A stretch of DNA of 64,000 nt from Psychroserpens damuponensis (GTDB lineage Bacteria > Bacteroidota > Bacteroidia > Flavobacteriales > Flavobacteriaceae): the NCBI RefSeq assembly GCF_000826655.1, contig NZ_JXJO01000017.1, positions 124,001 through 188,000 of the forward strand, in the 5' to 3' direction. Position numbers and translations under genes: made by a program. Shown here piece after piece: positions 9,461-18,440 of the stretch; positions within the stretch are counted from its first letter, which is position 1, and each line of letters begins with the position of its first letter. A model generated the notes under the pieces. It had not been told where the DNA came from. It saw only the letters and a list, made by a program, of their open reading frames with translations, and did no database searches.

Positions 9461-10438
9461 TTAATGATTCGATTTACCAAACAGTTGGCTTAACGATGGC
9501 TTTGGCGTTTTTAAAATGAGTTTATAATTATCGGTTACGGTAACCTTTACATTTCTATGGTTACGTTGAAATATTTTTCGAATACCACTTACTTGCGGAA
9601 CACCGGTTATATTAATATCGTCCACCATATCACCAATAACCTGATTGGTAGCTTCAGCTCTAAAACTATTTTCTACGTAAATACCTTCACTACCATCTTG
9701 TAAATCGAATGCCTTTAGTTTTACAGGTTGATGATTTACATTCTCGATGCTTATCATGGTTCTGTTTGGTTTGAAACTAACAAACCCATAAATAGGTGTG
9801 TTTTTGGGATAATGTTGTCCATAAATGGTAGCATCCTTTGTCAAACGCATTTGCAACCTATAATTAATTTTTACAGTCTGTGTACCATCCACTCGCACAT
9901 AAATAAAGGCATCCGTGTTTTGTGAATTCATGTTTTCATTTTCAATAGGGTGCGAAGCAAAAAACAGTTGATGCTCCAAACCAAGTTCTTTTACTGCAAC
10001 TTTGGTTTCATTTTCAGCAATCTCATCTATGGTATCTTTTTCAGCCTCGACTTGTGGTTTTGAAGGCTTATATCTAGGGTTGATATTCTCAAATTCTTTT
10101 GTTGAATATCGAATTTGCCCTTGCTCATAAATGCTATCCACCATCCGCATTTTTTGCTTATCCAATAAATCTGGATCATACAAACCTGTAGAATCAAATA
10201 AGCGTTCATCATAAATGCTTGGTGCATTGGTTTCTCTAACCTCTTTCAAATCGTCTACGGCTTCAAGTTTTGATTCGTATTCCTTTTGTTCATCTTCCAA
10301 TTCGGGAACAGGAATTTGATTGTTTTCAATCGTTGGATCTTTATCTTCGCCCATCATAATCACAGCATACGAGCCTATAAAAAGCACCACGCATATAATG
10401 ACTGCAACAAAAACGAGTTTGTTTTTTTCAATTTTCAT
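9461..10438 (-). CDS. traM: Conjugative transfer protein TraM (VirB10-like)
   Basis: A 325-residue bitopic protein. There is one membrane segment near residues 8-29, then an acidic and Pro/Glu-rich linker (about 35-130), then a C-terminal periplasmic domain (about 150-325) with features of TraM/VirB10 proteins that bridge inner and outer membranes. Its start overlaps the end of traK by 11 bases, which suggests coupled translation. Family and position agree with the Bacteroidetes tra gene order. Confidence 0.87.
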   Translation of the reverse strand: MKIEKNKLVFVAVIICVVLFIGSYAVIMMGEDKDPTIENNQIPVPELEDEQKEYESKLEAVDDLKEVRETNAPSIYDERLFDSTGLYDPDLLDKQKMRMVDSIYEQGQIRYSTKEFENINPRYKPSKPQVEAEKDTIDEIAENETKVAVKELGLEHQLFFASHPIENENMNSQNTDAFIYVRVDGTQTVKINYRLQMRLTKDATIYGQHYPKNTPIYGFVSFKPNRTMISIENVNHQPVKLKAFDLQDGSEGIYVENSFRAEATNQVIGDMVDDINITGVPQVSGIRKIFQRNHRNVKVTVTDNYKLILKTPKPSLSQLFGKSNH

Positions 10439-11042
10439 CAGTTATTTTTTTAAGAGTGTTTTCAAAAAAGTTGGTAATCAATAATCCATGGGTGTTATTC
10501 GGAAAGTTCCTATCCACATGAATCAAATTTCCAGTAGTTGTCAATTCATATGTGTCTACAATAGACCCTCGATTGATTTCAAAAACGGTTGTGGTCTCAA
10601 AACGATAAGGTTCTTGTTGAATGTCAATTTTAGAATCAATGTTCACCACACGTTGCACCAGCGAATATTGAAGTATTCGATTGTAAACACCATCAGCTTT
10701 TTTCTGACGATAAAGATTGTCCACAGAACTATTCCCTAGCCAAAGGGCTTTCTCTAAATGTTTTTCATAATTGCTAGCATCAATATGATAGAAATAGGTG
10801 TGAAAAAGCTGTAAATGAGCCAAAACTTCCACGCCTAAATTCTCTTGTTGTGACACTAATTTTATAGGAATAACACTTCCATCAACATTGACTACAAAAG
10901 CATTATTGACCGTTTCCTTGTGAAGTTTTATGGTCATCAAAACAGCAACAATACAAGTAATTGTCGCTGAAATAACCACAGCCAAAACAATGAAGCGATT
11001 TAGTTTCAAAACATTGTAAATATTTTTATAAGGTGTTTTCAT
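10428..11042 (-). CDS. traK: Conjugative transfer protein TraK (VirB8-like)
   Basis: A 204-residue inner-membrane protein with a short cytoplasmic tail, one membrane segment (about 17-38) and a periplasmic domain with alpha/beta content typical of TraK (VirB8-like). Such proteins assemble the inner-membrane part of the mating channel. It sits 13 bases after traJ and overlaps traM by 11 bases, inside the same operon. Confidence 0.87.
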   Translation of the reverse strand: MKTPYKNIYNVLKLNRFIVLAVVISATITCIVAVLMTIKLHKETVNNAFVVNVDGSVIPIKLVSQQENLGVEVLAHLQLFHTYFYHIDASNYEKHLEKALWLGNSSVDNLYRQKKADGVYNRILQYSLVQRVVNIDSKIDIQQEPYRFETTTVFEINRGSIVDTYELTTTGNLIHVDRNFPNNTHGLLITNFFENTLKKITDEN

Positions 11043-11055
11043 TGTTTAAAATTTA

Positions 11056-11895
11056 TCAGGTACTAAAGAGCCTAAAAACGAAAGAAGTCGCACGACGATA
11101 GAGTTTGAATTTTAGCAATACAATAAATCCTATCGAACCAAACTGCAATAGTGGTGCAAAAAAGTTACTTCCCCAATCTGTTCCAAAAAGGTCTCCCCAG
11201 AAATTGGTATTGATTTCGGTATAGAGATTATTTACAAAGACATTAACCAGAAAAAAGGCAGGTACCAGCATATAGACTCCTGCGTACAATTTGAAGAAAT
11301 TATATGCCAAAGACCGAAACTTTTCAAACACCGCCAAACTAATTACCAACGGAAAAAATGCTTGCATAATCCCAAGTAAAAAGAAACGCTCTGCGAGAAA
11401 TAAAGGATAGATAAACAAATCTAACAGCCACAGAAACATTGCCATGATAAAGGACAAAACTTTCAATCCATATAATGGTGTCACCAATGCTTCATATAGC
11501 ATTGCTAATGCTTTTTTGGCGGCTTCCAATGCACCCACATCCTGTTCCAAATCAATATCTTGCATTTGCAAAGGAAGGAGTGCAGGAGCCGTGTCTCGAT
11601 ATTGGGTTTCGATAGCCACTAAAATGGTGTCAAAAACATCCAATACCTGTGTTGAGAAAATGACCAAAATGATGACCGCAAAGTTTTTTGCAAGCTCTGA
11701 TGGTGTCAATCCCCAAGTATAACCCTCATTATTTGCAACACCTTCATTGTATTTTTTTAGAATGTTTATAAGGAAGAATAGAATAGCCAAAGTTTTCATT
11801 CCAGTAATAGTGTACTGCGAAAAATCACTATTCTTAATGGTCGTAAAAACAGCATCAATATATTCTAATCCTATGCCTAAAAAAATGCCCGCCAT
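11056..11895 (-). CDS. traJ: Conjugative transfer protein TraJ (VirB6-like polytopic membrane protein)
   Basis: A 279-residue protein with several hydrophobic segments (around residues 30-45, 70-95, 145-170, 175-200, 210-235 and 250-265), matching the TraJ/VirB6 type of polytopic inner-membrane channel component. Its ATG shares one base with the stop of the preceding gene, so the two are translationally coupled. CTnDOT-type TraJ proteins are usually somewhat longer. Nothing appears broken here. Confidence 0.83.
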   Translation of the reverse strand: MAGIFLGIGLEYIDAVFTTIKNSDFSQYTITGMKTLAILFFLINILKKYNEGVANNEGYTWGLTPSELAKNFAVIILVIFSTQVLDVFDTILVAIETQYRDTAPALLPLQMQDIDLEQDVGALEAAKKALAMLYEALVTPLYGLKVLSFIMAMFLWLLDLFIYPLFLAERFFLLGIMQAFFPLVISLAVFEKFRSLAYNFFKLYAGVYMLVPAFFLVNVFVNNLYTEINTNFWGDLFGTDWGSNFFAPLLQFGSIGFIVLLKFKLYRRATSFVFRLFST

Positions 11896-12464
11896 TAGTA
11901 ATTGGTTTCTCTGTTATTTATTTTGTCTTGCATTTCTCTAAAGGCTATAATCTCTCGGTATCGTCTGGTTTTAGCTTCAATTTCTGCCACCATTTCTTTA
12001 GATTCCAATTCCTTTGTTTTTAGTACTTCGGCACGTTCAGCATCGGTCATTTTTAGGTTGTCGCTAGAAAGTATCTTGTCTATGTATTCTAAACCTGCCA
12101 TCGAGTTTTCTAGGATGGCATTGAAAGAATCCGATATGCGATTAACCTCATGCGGTTTGATGTAAGGCGAGTTGAATATCTCACGTAAATCTCCCTGTAC
12201 AACATCATAAAGACGTTGATTATTCCTAGCGAGTTCTTGAACCGCTTTGAGTTGTTTTATCACATTGTTTACCTTGTCAATATTCTCTTTTTGCTTCTTT
12301 AAAAACTTGACAGTTTTTAATAGTTGAGAAGTCTGTTTACCTGATTCTAAAAGTGATTTGACAAAACTGATAAAATTGGTGTTGTCATACACAGGCATTC
12401 CTTGTGCTGTTCCTTTGAAACTCACCAAGCCGATGAGCATAATTGTAAAAATGATTTTTTTCAT
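11895..12464 (-). CDS. traI: TraI-like exported conjugation protein (VirB5-like position)
   Basis: A 189-residue exported protein with signal peptide MKKIIFTIMLIGLVSFKGTAQ, then an almost wholly helical, coiled-coil-like body (Lys/Glu/Asn-rich, about 40-180). It lies between the VirB4-like ATPase gene and traJ, the slot held by TraI in Bacteroidetes conjugative transposons, which is considered VirB5-like (pilus tip or periplasmic). The call rests on position, length and helical pattern more than on a signature motif. Confidence 0.7.
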   Translation of the reverse strand: MKKIIFTIMLIGLVSFKGTAQGMPVYDNTNFISFVKSLLESGKQTSQLLKTVKFLKKQKENIDKVNNVIKQLKAVQELARNNQRLYDVVQGDLREIFNSPYIKPHEVNRISDSFNAILENSMAGLEYIDKILSSDNLKMTDAERAEVLKTKELESKEMVAEIEAKTRRYREIIAFREMQDKINNRETNY

Positions 12465-12508
12465 AATTTTTGATTTTAAAGATTAATAATTGTTATTCTA
12501 ATGACAGT

Positions 12509-14911
12509 CTATGACTGTTTAATAAATTCATTGATGGCTTTTTCCATATCATTTGTTTCTTTATAAATGGTCATTATGGTCTCGCTATCACTGCCATCGG
12601 TTAGATATGCTGCGAAAACTTCTTTTGGAACTTCCAAACGGAAAATGTTGCTTTCTTTTCCTATTTTGATAAATATTTCGGTGTACTTTCTTGCTCCAGT
12701 TAAATTATTTCTGATGGATTTTAACTGGTTTAGATCGTGGCTCGAAAGGTTTAAGCGTTTTTGCAATTCGGCATAACCCTTTTCATTCCGAAGGCTATAC
12801 ACCACTTGCGTATTTTCAAGAATACTGGCTGATGTGGAATTGTTAGGCAATTGATTTATAGATTGCAGAATAATGCCAATCGCTCCATTTTGTTTTCGTA
12901 TGGCTTGGTAATAGAATTCTACACTTTCCAACACATTTTCGAATTTGAGTTGTTTGGCAAACTCATCAAAAAGGATAATACCTCGTTCGGAACGGTTACG
13001 CCAAATCGTGCGTTGAATGGCTGATTTTATCAGTTTCAACATAACAGATAAGATTTCTTTATTGTCCTTGACTTCGTCAAGTTCAAAAACAATCATACGT
13101 TTGTCTTCGATCTTATAAGTTTGATCTTCGCTTACGTTGAAAAGGAAACTGTATAATCCATCATCCACGTATTCCGAAAGGATGTGCAAAAAGTTGTAGA
13201 TGCTGAAGTATTCCTCTTGGATTTTCAGTTCTTGAATCAGCGTGTCTTTTTTAGCATCTACAAATTGGTATAAAGATTCCAGGGAATAATTCCTACTTGT
13301 GGATTTATAATAGTATCGAAGCACTTTTTTTATAGCGACTTCTTCAGCTTTGGTAGTTTCAGTTCCTGAAGCGAGTAATTCTAATAGAAACACACTCAAA
13401 TCTTCTAAACGCTCTGGTGTTAAATCTTCTTTTGAAGCAATGTAAAATGGATTGATCCCCAAGTTTTTTCCTTGTTCATACCGAAGAATGATATGGTCAT
13501 CTGGATAAAGTTTTGCGAATTTAGAATACGAGCCACCTAAATCGATAATCACCAATCGAACATTACTCTCAAAATATTGGCGAAGAATGTTATTTGCTAA
13601 AAAGGATTTGCCCTCGCCTGTTGGTGCAAAAATGGCAAAGTTTCGGGCTTTGATACGCTTCTTTTTTTCATCCCAAACATCTTTTAAAACAGGAATATTA
13701 TGCTGTCTGTCATTAAAAATAATGCCGACTTCATCCGATTTATAATTGCTGTTATTGAGGTATAAGCAGAGTGCATGTTTTAAATCGGTTACATACAAAT
13801 CTTCATTTGAAAAGTTAGATGAAAAACAGCAGTACGAATTCAGAAAATAGTTTTTACGTTCTTCGCCTTTTGGATAATAGGGCACAATATCGAGATCTTT
13901 AAACTCTGTCTTTATTTTGGATGCAATTCTCCCTAATTCGTTTTCATTTTTTGACCAAAAAATGATATTCAAATGCCCTCTAATAATTCTTGAACTATCA
14001 TCTTCATTGATTTTGGCAACAATGTCCTCAATCTTCTTTAAGATGACTTTGTTCTGTGTACCGAAATTGGAACTTTTGTTGAGTTCTTCAATTTTCTTAT
14101 CTAGCAGTTTTCGCCATTTATGCTTGTCATCCAAATAAATGATTTGATTGACAATATGATTTTCATTTAGATTCAATCCTAATCCATCAATAAAACCTTG
14201 ATGAAACACAAAATCATCTGAAGTAAATTTGTCATTAGTTTTACTACTTTGCACAACATCTCCAAAACAGAGTTCACTATTGATTGCCAGTACATCAAAA
14301 TAGTTTTCACCAATTTCAATGTTTGATTTTTTTAGTTGAATATCGGTATCAAAACCATCATTAAAACCGTTAAAAAAAGCATTGGCAAGTGTAATAATTT
14401 CATGGTCTTTAAGCGGACTAAAATTTACTTTCTTGCCATTATTAATAAAGGAAATAGCATCGTCTACTGACGTAAAAAATTCAGATACATTGTGGTCCAT
14501 CTTTTTATGAATACCCTTTTCAACTTTCCTAAAAGGATTAGTGAATTTGGAAGCGTTTAAGGCTTTATTAAAGGGAAGAATGAAGTATAAATAGCAGGTG
14601 TGCGATATGTAATTTCGACCTTTAAAATAGTTGTAAGTGGCTTTCTCTAGAAAGCCATTTTTAGGTAATAGTGAGGCCGAATATTCTTCTTTTTTATAAA
14701 TATCCTGTTTATGAATTACGGTACTCACAGGCAGAGATTTAAAAGCCTGAAACCACGAACCATGAATGTCCTCGAAGTCTTTTTCGGATAAAGAATAGAT
14801 TTCGGGCAAATCCCCTTTGTAACATAAAACCACATTCCCATTATTGGCAAACACAACATGTTCTTCAATGCTTAAAATGGGATGATATGTAGCTAGATTA
14901 ATTTTCTTCAT
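12509..14911 (-). CDS. traG: TraG-family conjugation ATPase (VirB4-like)
   Basis: An 800-residue cytoplasmic or membrane-associated ATPase that powers the mating channel. Its N-terminal half matches the TraG/VirB4 assembly domain. The C-terminal half carries Walker A APTGEGKS (about residue 430) and Walker B IILFDEFAKQL (about 645), plus the motif IGIILQSINQLP typical of VirB4. It overlaps the end of traF by 14 bases, so the two are probably coupled. Length is normal for the family. It is the most reliable marker of a working Bacteroidetes-type T4SS here. Confidence 0.95.
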   Translation of the reverse strand: MKKINLATYHPILSIEEHVVFANNGNVVLCYKGDLPEIYSLSEKDFEDIHGSWFQAFKSLPVSTVIHKQDIYKKEEYSASLLPKNGFLEKATYNYFKGRNYISHTCYLYFILPFNKALNASKFTNPFRKVEKGIHKKMDHNVSEFFTSVDDAISFINNGKKVNFSPLKDHEIITLANAFFNGFNDGFDTDIQLKKSNIEIGENYFDVLAINSELCFGDVVQSSKTNDKFTSDDFVFHQGFIDGLGLNLNENHIVNQIIYLDDKHKWRKLLDKKIEELNKSSNFGTQNKVILKKIEDIVAKINEDDSSRIIRGHLNIIFWSKNENELGRIASKIKTEFKDLDIVPYYPKGEERKNYFLNSYCCFSSNFSNEDLYVTDLKHALCLYLNNSNYKSDEVGIIFNDRQHNIPVLKDVWDEKKKRIKARNFAIFAPTGEGKSFLANNILRQYFESNVRLVIIDLGGSYSKFAKLYPDDHIILRYEQGKNLGINPFYIASKEDLTPERLEDLSVFLLELLASGTETTKAEEVAIKKVLRYYYKSTSRNYSLESLYQFVDAKKDTLIQELKIQEEYFSIYNFLHILSEYVDDGLYSFLFNVSEDQTYKIEDKRMIVFELDEVKDNKEILSVMLKLIKSAIQRTIWRNRSERGIILFDEFAKQLKFENVLESVEFYYQAIRKQNGAIGIILQSINQLPNNSTSASILENTQVVYSLRNEKGYAELQKRLNLSSHDLNQLKSIRNNLTGARKYTEIFIKIGKESNIFRLEVPKEVFAAYLTDGSDSETIMTIYKETNDMEKAINEFIKQS

Positions 14912-15182
14912 AATACAGATTACTCTCTTTTTTGTTGCTGATGGTTACAGGAAATATTTTTTTGATATGTAGTAAAGCAGGATGTTTTGTGATGTGCGTT
15001 AAGGCTATATAGAGCGTGGAATTGATAGCAAACACCGAAATAATGACGGCAAAACTGAACGAGAAAATGATCAACAATAATGAGCCAAGAATCGAAGTCA
15101 TCATTAGGGCGAACAGCGAAATGGGAAGTCCCATAATCACCGCTCGCTTTCTGATGTTTTTATAGATTTCGAATCGCTTCAT
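14898..15182 (-). CDS. traF: TraF-like small membrane protein (VirB3-like, DUF4133 type)
   Basis: A 94-residue protein with a positively charged N-terminus (KRFEIYKNIRKRA) and two adjacent hydrophobic segments (about 17-55), the pattern of TraF/VirB3 proteins that always sit just before the VirB4-like ATPase. Its ATG overlaps the stop of traE by one base and its end overlaps traG by 14. The role is inner-membrane assembly with the ATPase. Confidence 0.82.
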   Translation of the reverse strand: MKRFEIYKNIRKRAVIMGLPISLFALMMTSILGSLLLIIFSFSFAVIISVFAINSTLYIALTHITKHPALLHIKKIFPVTISNKKESNLYYEEN

Positions 15183-15469
15183 TATACTACGATTCCTATT
15201 AAATAGGTAAATATTCCAACTACAGCACCAGCAATGAGTACGAATACCAATACGCGAGTGATTCCCTTTTTTAAATCGGCATTTTCACCAAAGAAATGAC
15301 CTGCATTAAATAGGAAACCAATTAAGAAAATGACACCCAAAATGATTGGAAAAATGGTTCTGATGGTATCGGAAACATCGTTAACGGAATCTTCAATTCC
15401 TCCAATTTGTGCAAAAAGAGCGTTTGAAATAAGCAGTAAAAAAGCGGTTGGATACAATGATTTTTTCAT
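15182..15469 (-). CDS. traE: TraE-like small membrane protein (VirB2/pilin-like, DUF4134 type)
   Basis: A 95-residue protein with a cleavable signal peptide (ending NALFAQ), a short polar stretch and two hydrophobic helices (about 38-58 and 70-92), the shape of a VirB2/TrbC-like pilin. It is the first gene of the minus-strand tra run E-F-G-I-J-K-M-N, and the operon promoter should lie in the 160-base gap to the divergent amidase gene. In CTnDOT-type elements TraE holds the same place. Confidence 0.82.
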   Translation of the reverse strand: MKKSLYPTAFLLLISNALFAQIGGIEDSVNDVSDTIRTIFPIILGVIFLIGFLFNAGHFFGENADLKKGITRVLVFVLIAGAVVGIFTYLIGIVV

Positions 15470-15535
15470 ATCGAAATAGATTAAAAATTTGTTTGATTTT
15501 GATATGTGAAAAATACTGTATATTGTATTTCAAAA

Positions 15536-15550
15536 TACTGATAATCAGTA
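15536..15550. promoter_or_regulatory. Palindromic candidate operator between traE and the amidase gene
   Basis: TACTGATAATCAGTA is a near-perfect palindrome. The 8-mer AAATACTG occurs here and again ~22 bases to the left, in the only shared upstream region of the tra operon and the amidase gene. It could be a binding site for a transfer regulator. No direct evidence. Confidence 0.35.
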
Positions 15551-15628
15551 AATTGTGAATAAAATAAAATTTAATTAGGATTATATCACTTTGATGCGAA
15601 TTGGTATCAAATTATATGAAAAATTGAA

Positions 15629-16291
15629 GTGCTTGTGTTGATAACCTTAAAATTTTTGAAGAGCCAGCGACTCAAAAACGTCAGTTTTGTTATTTTACTG
15701 CTACAAATGTGCTTTGTTTTTGCACAGCAAAAAGTGGTTGTGATTGATGTTGGACATGGTGGAAGTGATACTGGTGCAATTGGTGTAAATGGCATCCAAG
15801 AAAAGGATGTGGTTTTGAAAATTGCCAACGAGATTTTAGGACTTAATAAAAATCTTTTGAATAATCAATTTGATATGTCTTTGACTCGCTATAAAGACAC
15901 ATTAATTTCTTTAACGGATAGAAGTCGATTGGCAAAACGTTTAGATGCTGATGTGTTTGTATCGTTACATTGTAATGCTTCTTCAAACTCTTCTAAAGGA
16001 ATGGAAGTGTATATACATAATTTGGATAGCGAAAACACCAAAACTTCCATAGGTTTAGGATTGTCCATTTTAAATGAAGCCACTCAAAAATTAGGTTTTA
16101 AAAAGCGAGGTGTAAAGTTTGCTGATTTTCAGGTATTGCGAGAGGCTGGTGATTATCCTGCTCTACTTGTTGAATTGGGATTTATGACGAATAGCGATGA
16201 AGCGGATTATTTTTTGAAAACTAAAAACATTAGGGCTATGGCTTTGGCTGCATTGCTTGGAATTACTAATTATTTAAAACTGGGGTTATGA
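15629..16291 (+). CDS. N-acetylmuramoyl-L-alanine amidase (Amidase_3)
   Basis: A 220-residue zinc amidase that cuts the bond between MurNAc and the stem peptide. The zinc ligands and catalytic Glu of the Amidase_3 family are visible: His in VIDVGHGG, Glu in GIQEKDV, His in SLHCNAS, and Glu in VELGFMTN. The N-terminal ~30 residues look like a signal or anchor. No ATG fits before Met 27, and GTG at 15629 is the most upstream usable start. Divergent from tra, it most likely opens the peptidoglycan locally for the mating channel, as VirB1-type enzymes do. Confidence 0.88.
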   Translation: MLVLITLKFLKSQRLKNVSFVILLLQMCFVFAQQKVVVIDVGHGGSDTGAIGVNGIQEKDVVLKIANEILGLNKNLLNNQFDMSLTRYKDTLISLTDRSRLAKRLDADVFVSLHCNASSNSSKGMEVYIHNLDSENTKTSIGLGLSILNEATQKLGFKKRGVKFADFQVLREAGDYPALLVELGFMTNSDEADYFLKTKNIRAMALAALLGITNYLKLGL

Positions 16292-16398
16292 AAGAGTTTT
16301 TTGTTGAAATTGTGAAGAGTTTGAAAGAGATTTTTAAATTTTTACATTATGAAATTAGACAATTGAAAAAATACTTTTTTCATAAAAAAAGAGTTTAA
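16288..16398 (+). CDS. Small basic protein coupled to the amidase gene
   Basis: An ATG overlaps the amidase stop (ATGA) and opens a 36-residue frame rich in Lys, Phe and Ile (starts MKEFFVEIVKSLKEIFKF). The overlap suggests translational coupling. The predicted product is an amphipathic helix with a basic tail. No family is recognised. It may be a real small conjugation accessory or a chance frame. Confidence 0.4.
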   Translation: MKEFFVEIVKSLKEIFKFLHYEIRQLKKYFFHKKRV

Positions 16399-16411
16399 TT
16401 TTATATTTTAC

Positions 16412-16430
16412 ATTATTTCGGTAAAATAAT
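16412..16430 (+). promoter_or_regulatory. Palindrome with CGGTAA core upstream of the sce7726-family gene
   Basis: ATTATTTCGGTAAAATAAT contains the arms ATTATTT / AAATAAT around CGGT. The TTTCGGTAA core recurs in the operator of the toxin-antitoxin-like operon at 19897-19919, so both ends of this island may answer to the same repressor. Confidence 0.4.
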
Positions 16431-16479
16431 TTTATTTTGCGCCAATAATAATTTTGCATCCAAACGATTAAAACATTTG

Positions 16480-17256
16480 ATGAATTTAGATAAAAATATA
16501 GACGGAAAAACAATAAATGCATTGGCAAAAAATTATAATGCATTAGACTATTCTGTAAAATTATCTACTTCATTAAAAAATGTTTTTCCAACTAAAAGTT
16601 TGGATAACTTTTCAAAATATGAGCTACACAAACTTCTAAATGACACTCTTTTTCAATATTATAAAGGAGAAGAAATACTTAAGTATAAACTGTTTCAAAA
16701 CTACATAAACAAAAAAAGCATTGTAGCTGCCTTTGAAATTAAAGTGAACAATAGTCGATTAGATTTTTTAACTATAAATGGGCATACCACTAGTTTTGAA
16801 ATTAAATCAGAATTAGATAATTTATCTAAATTAAGCAAGCAAATGGCTGATTATATGTTAGCATTTGAGTACAACTATTTAGTTATTGACCAAAAGCATA
16901 TTGAAAAAGCAAAAAAAATATTACCCAAATCTTATGGTCTTTGGAGTTATGAAAAAGGAAAATATAAGAAACTAAAAAAAGCATTACTTAATGAAAAAAT
17001 GGATTCTGAAGTTCAATTAAAATTGTTAACCAAGTCTGAGCTTGTTAATAGCTTTCCTAATTCACGAGGTGAAATAAGTAATATTTTAGATTGCCTAACA
17101 GCTAAAGACATTAATAGTCGATTTAAAAAAACATTAAAGAATAGATATCGAAACAGGTGGGAATTTTTGAGGACAAATAAATCTGAAATATTTCCAATGG
17201 ATGTCCAATTTTTCTTCAATACTAATATTGAACCTTGCCATATTTATTACCTTTAG
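16480..17256 (+). CDS. sce7726 family protein
   Basis: A 258-residue protein of the sce7726 family. The diagnostic part is an PD-(D/E)xK-nuclease-like core: RLDFLTINGHTTSFEIKSE (about 90-110), with Asp in RLDF and the Glu-x-Lys of FEIKSE, then a helix and the strand YLVIDQKHIE. This suggests a restriction-endonuclease fold acting on nucleic acid, though activity is unproven. Start is the ATG at 16480 rather than the TTG before it. It is convergent with the Beta-family gene (8-base gap). Members often neighbour sce7725/Beta proteins in defence islands (known to me as an annotation pattern). Confidence 0.8.
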   Translation: MNLDKNIDGKTINALAKNYNALDYSVKLSTSLKNVFPTKSLDNFSKYELHKLLNDTLFQYYKGEEILKYKLFQNYINKKSIVAAFEIKVNNSRLDFLTINGHTTSFEIKSELDNLSKLSKQMADYMLAFEYNYLVIDQKHIEKAKKILPKSYGLWSYEKGKYKKLKKALLNEKMDSEVQLKLLTKSELVNSFPNSRGEISNILDCLTAKDINSRFKKTLKNRYRNRWEFLRTNKSEIFPMDVQFFFNTNIEPCHIYYL

Positions 17257-17264
17257 TTTTTAGT

Positions 17265-18419
17265 TTAGTCAAAATCTCCATTCGAAATTTTAAGCTTTAT
17301 ACAGTGTAAATAATGCTCCATGCTAATTCTTTTGAATTTAGCAGGACTCTTTCCAGATTCACCTCCATTATTTTCACCTAATTGAATGTTCGAAATAATT
17401 TCCCAACCTTTATTTCCAACACCTAAATAGTCTAATGAATCTGACTGCATTCTTTCTGTGGATTTAGAACCAATAACTGCTGGAACTATTGTTGTTTCAA
17501 ACTCTATTAAATCTGGTTTTGTTTCACCTTTCTTATGTCCTCCATTTTTATATCTAAATCCAAAGAAATTATTTGTTACAGCATCATAGAAAAGAAAACC
17601 TGGACTTATAACACCACCGCTAGTTATGTTGTCTTTTTTAATACCTACATAATCCGAAAAGCAATGACCAGCAAACTGTTTAAATATGTAGGGTAGACTA
17701 TTATCGATAGTATCTATCATGTTTCCATGATTTAATCCAGTCATTGTTATATCTTCTGGAATTTGATTATGATGAATCACAATGTTACAATTTAGATTTT
17801 TGAAATCTTCAACAATATCTTGAATATCCCCATCTGTTTTATCTAACTCATTGTTTTCAAAATCCATAATAATGTAATCATATGGCTTTACAGATTTTTT
17901 GATTTGTTGAATGTCCTGATGAAAAGTTTCTATAAAAGTCCTAAAAGCAATAGTTTTAAAGTCATTTCGTATTTCTTTTTCTTGTAGGGAAATAGAATCG
18001 CCCTCTCCGTTTATCTGTAGATATGAGGATATTACGGGAATTATTTTAGAAGCAACGGGTTTTAACTTCTTTAAATACTCTGTTCGTTTCTCTCTATTTG
18101 TTACTATAGTCCTTAAGAAAAGTAGTGTTGGCGGTTTTGTGTTTCTGCTTTGAGGGAGATGAACCGGTAAATCAATAAAAACCTTATTAGCTTTAATACT
18201 TTTAATAATTGGAATATAAACATCTTCAAAGGATTTTTCCTTTTTTGAACCAAAAAGCGAGATTTGAGGGTTTTCTTTTTTTTCAGAATTCACCCTATCT
18301 AGTTCTTTAACAATTTCAAGACAGGGATATATTCTTTCGCCAAAATCAAAGGATTTTAAAACTTTAGTTTCTTGTGGTCGAACCCTAAATATTGGCATGT
18401 ATTTTAATAATGTACTCAT
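17265..18419 (-). CDS. Beta family protein (PF14350-like / sce7725-like)
   Basis: A 384-residue protein resembling the phage Beta-protein family. It opens with YMPIFRVRPQE, contains YDYIIMDFENNELD in mid-protein, and has the conserved C-terminal part CFSDYVG...GFLFYDAVTNNFFGFRY...W. No catalytic motif is obvious. It starts 21 bases after the HTH-ImmA gene and is the third gene of a HigB / HTH-ImmA / Beta operon. A Beta protein with an HTH partner recalls the gop-beta-cII antiphage locus of satellite phage P4 (memory, not checked), so a role in phage defence is plausible. Confidence 0.75.
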   Translation of the reverse strand: MSTLLKYMPIFRVRPQETKVLKSFDFGERIYPCLEIVKELDRVNSEKKENPQISLFGSKKEKSFEDVYIPIIKSIKANKVFIDLPVHLPQSRNTKPPTLLFLRTIVTNREKRTEYLKKLKPVASKIIPVISSYLQINGEGDSISLQEKEIRNDFKTIAFRTFIETFHQDIQQIKKSVKPYDYIIMDFENNELDKTDGDIQDIVEDFKNLNCNIVIHHNQIPEDITMTGLNHGNMIDTIDNSLPYIFKQFAGHCFSDYVGIKKDNITSGGVISPGFLFYDAVTNNFFGFRYKNGGHKKGETKPDLIEFETTIVPAVIGSKSTERMQSDSLDYLGVGNKGWEIISNIQLGENNGGESGKSPAKFKRISMEHYLHCIKLKISNGDFD

Positions 18420-18440
18420 TCTTCTGCATTTAAAATAGAA

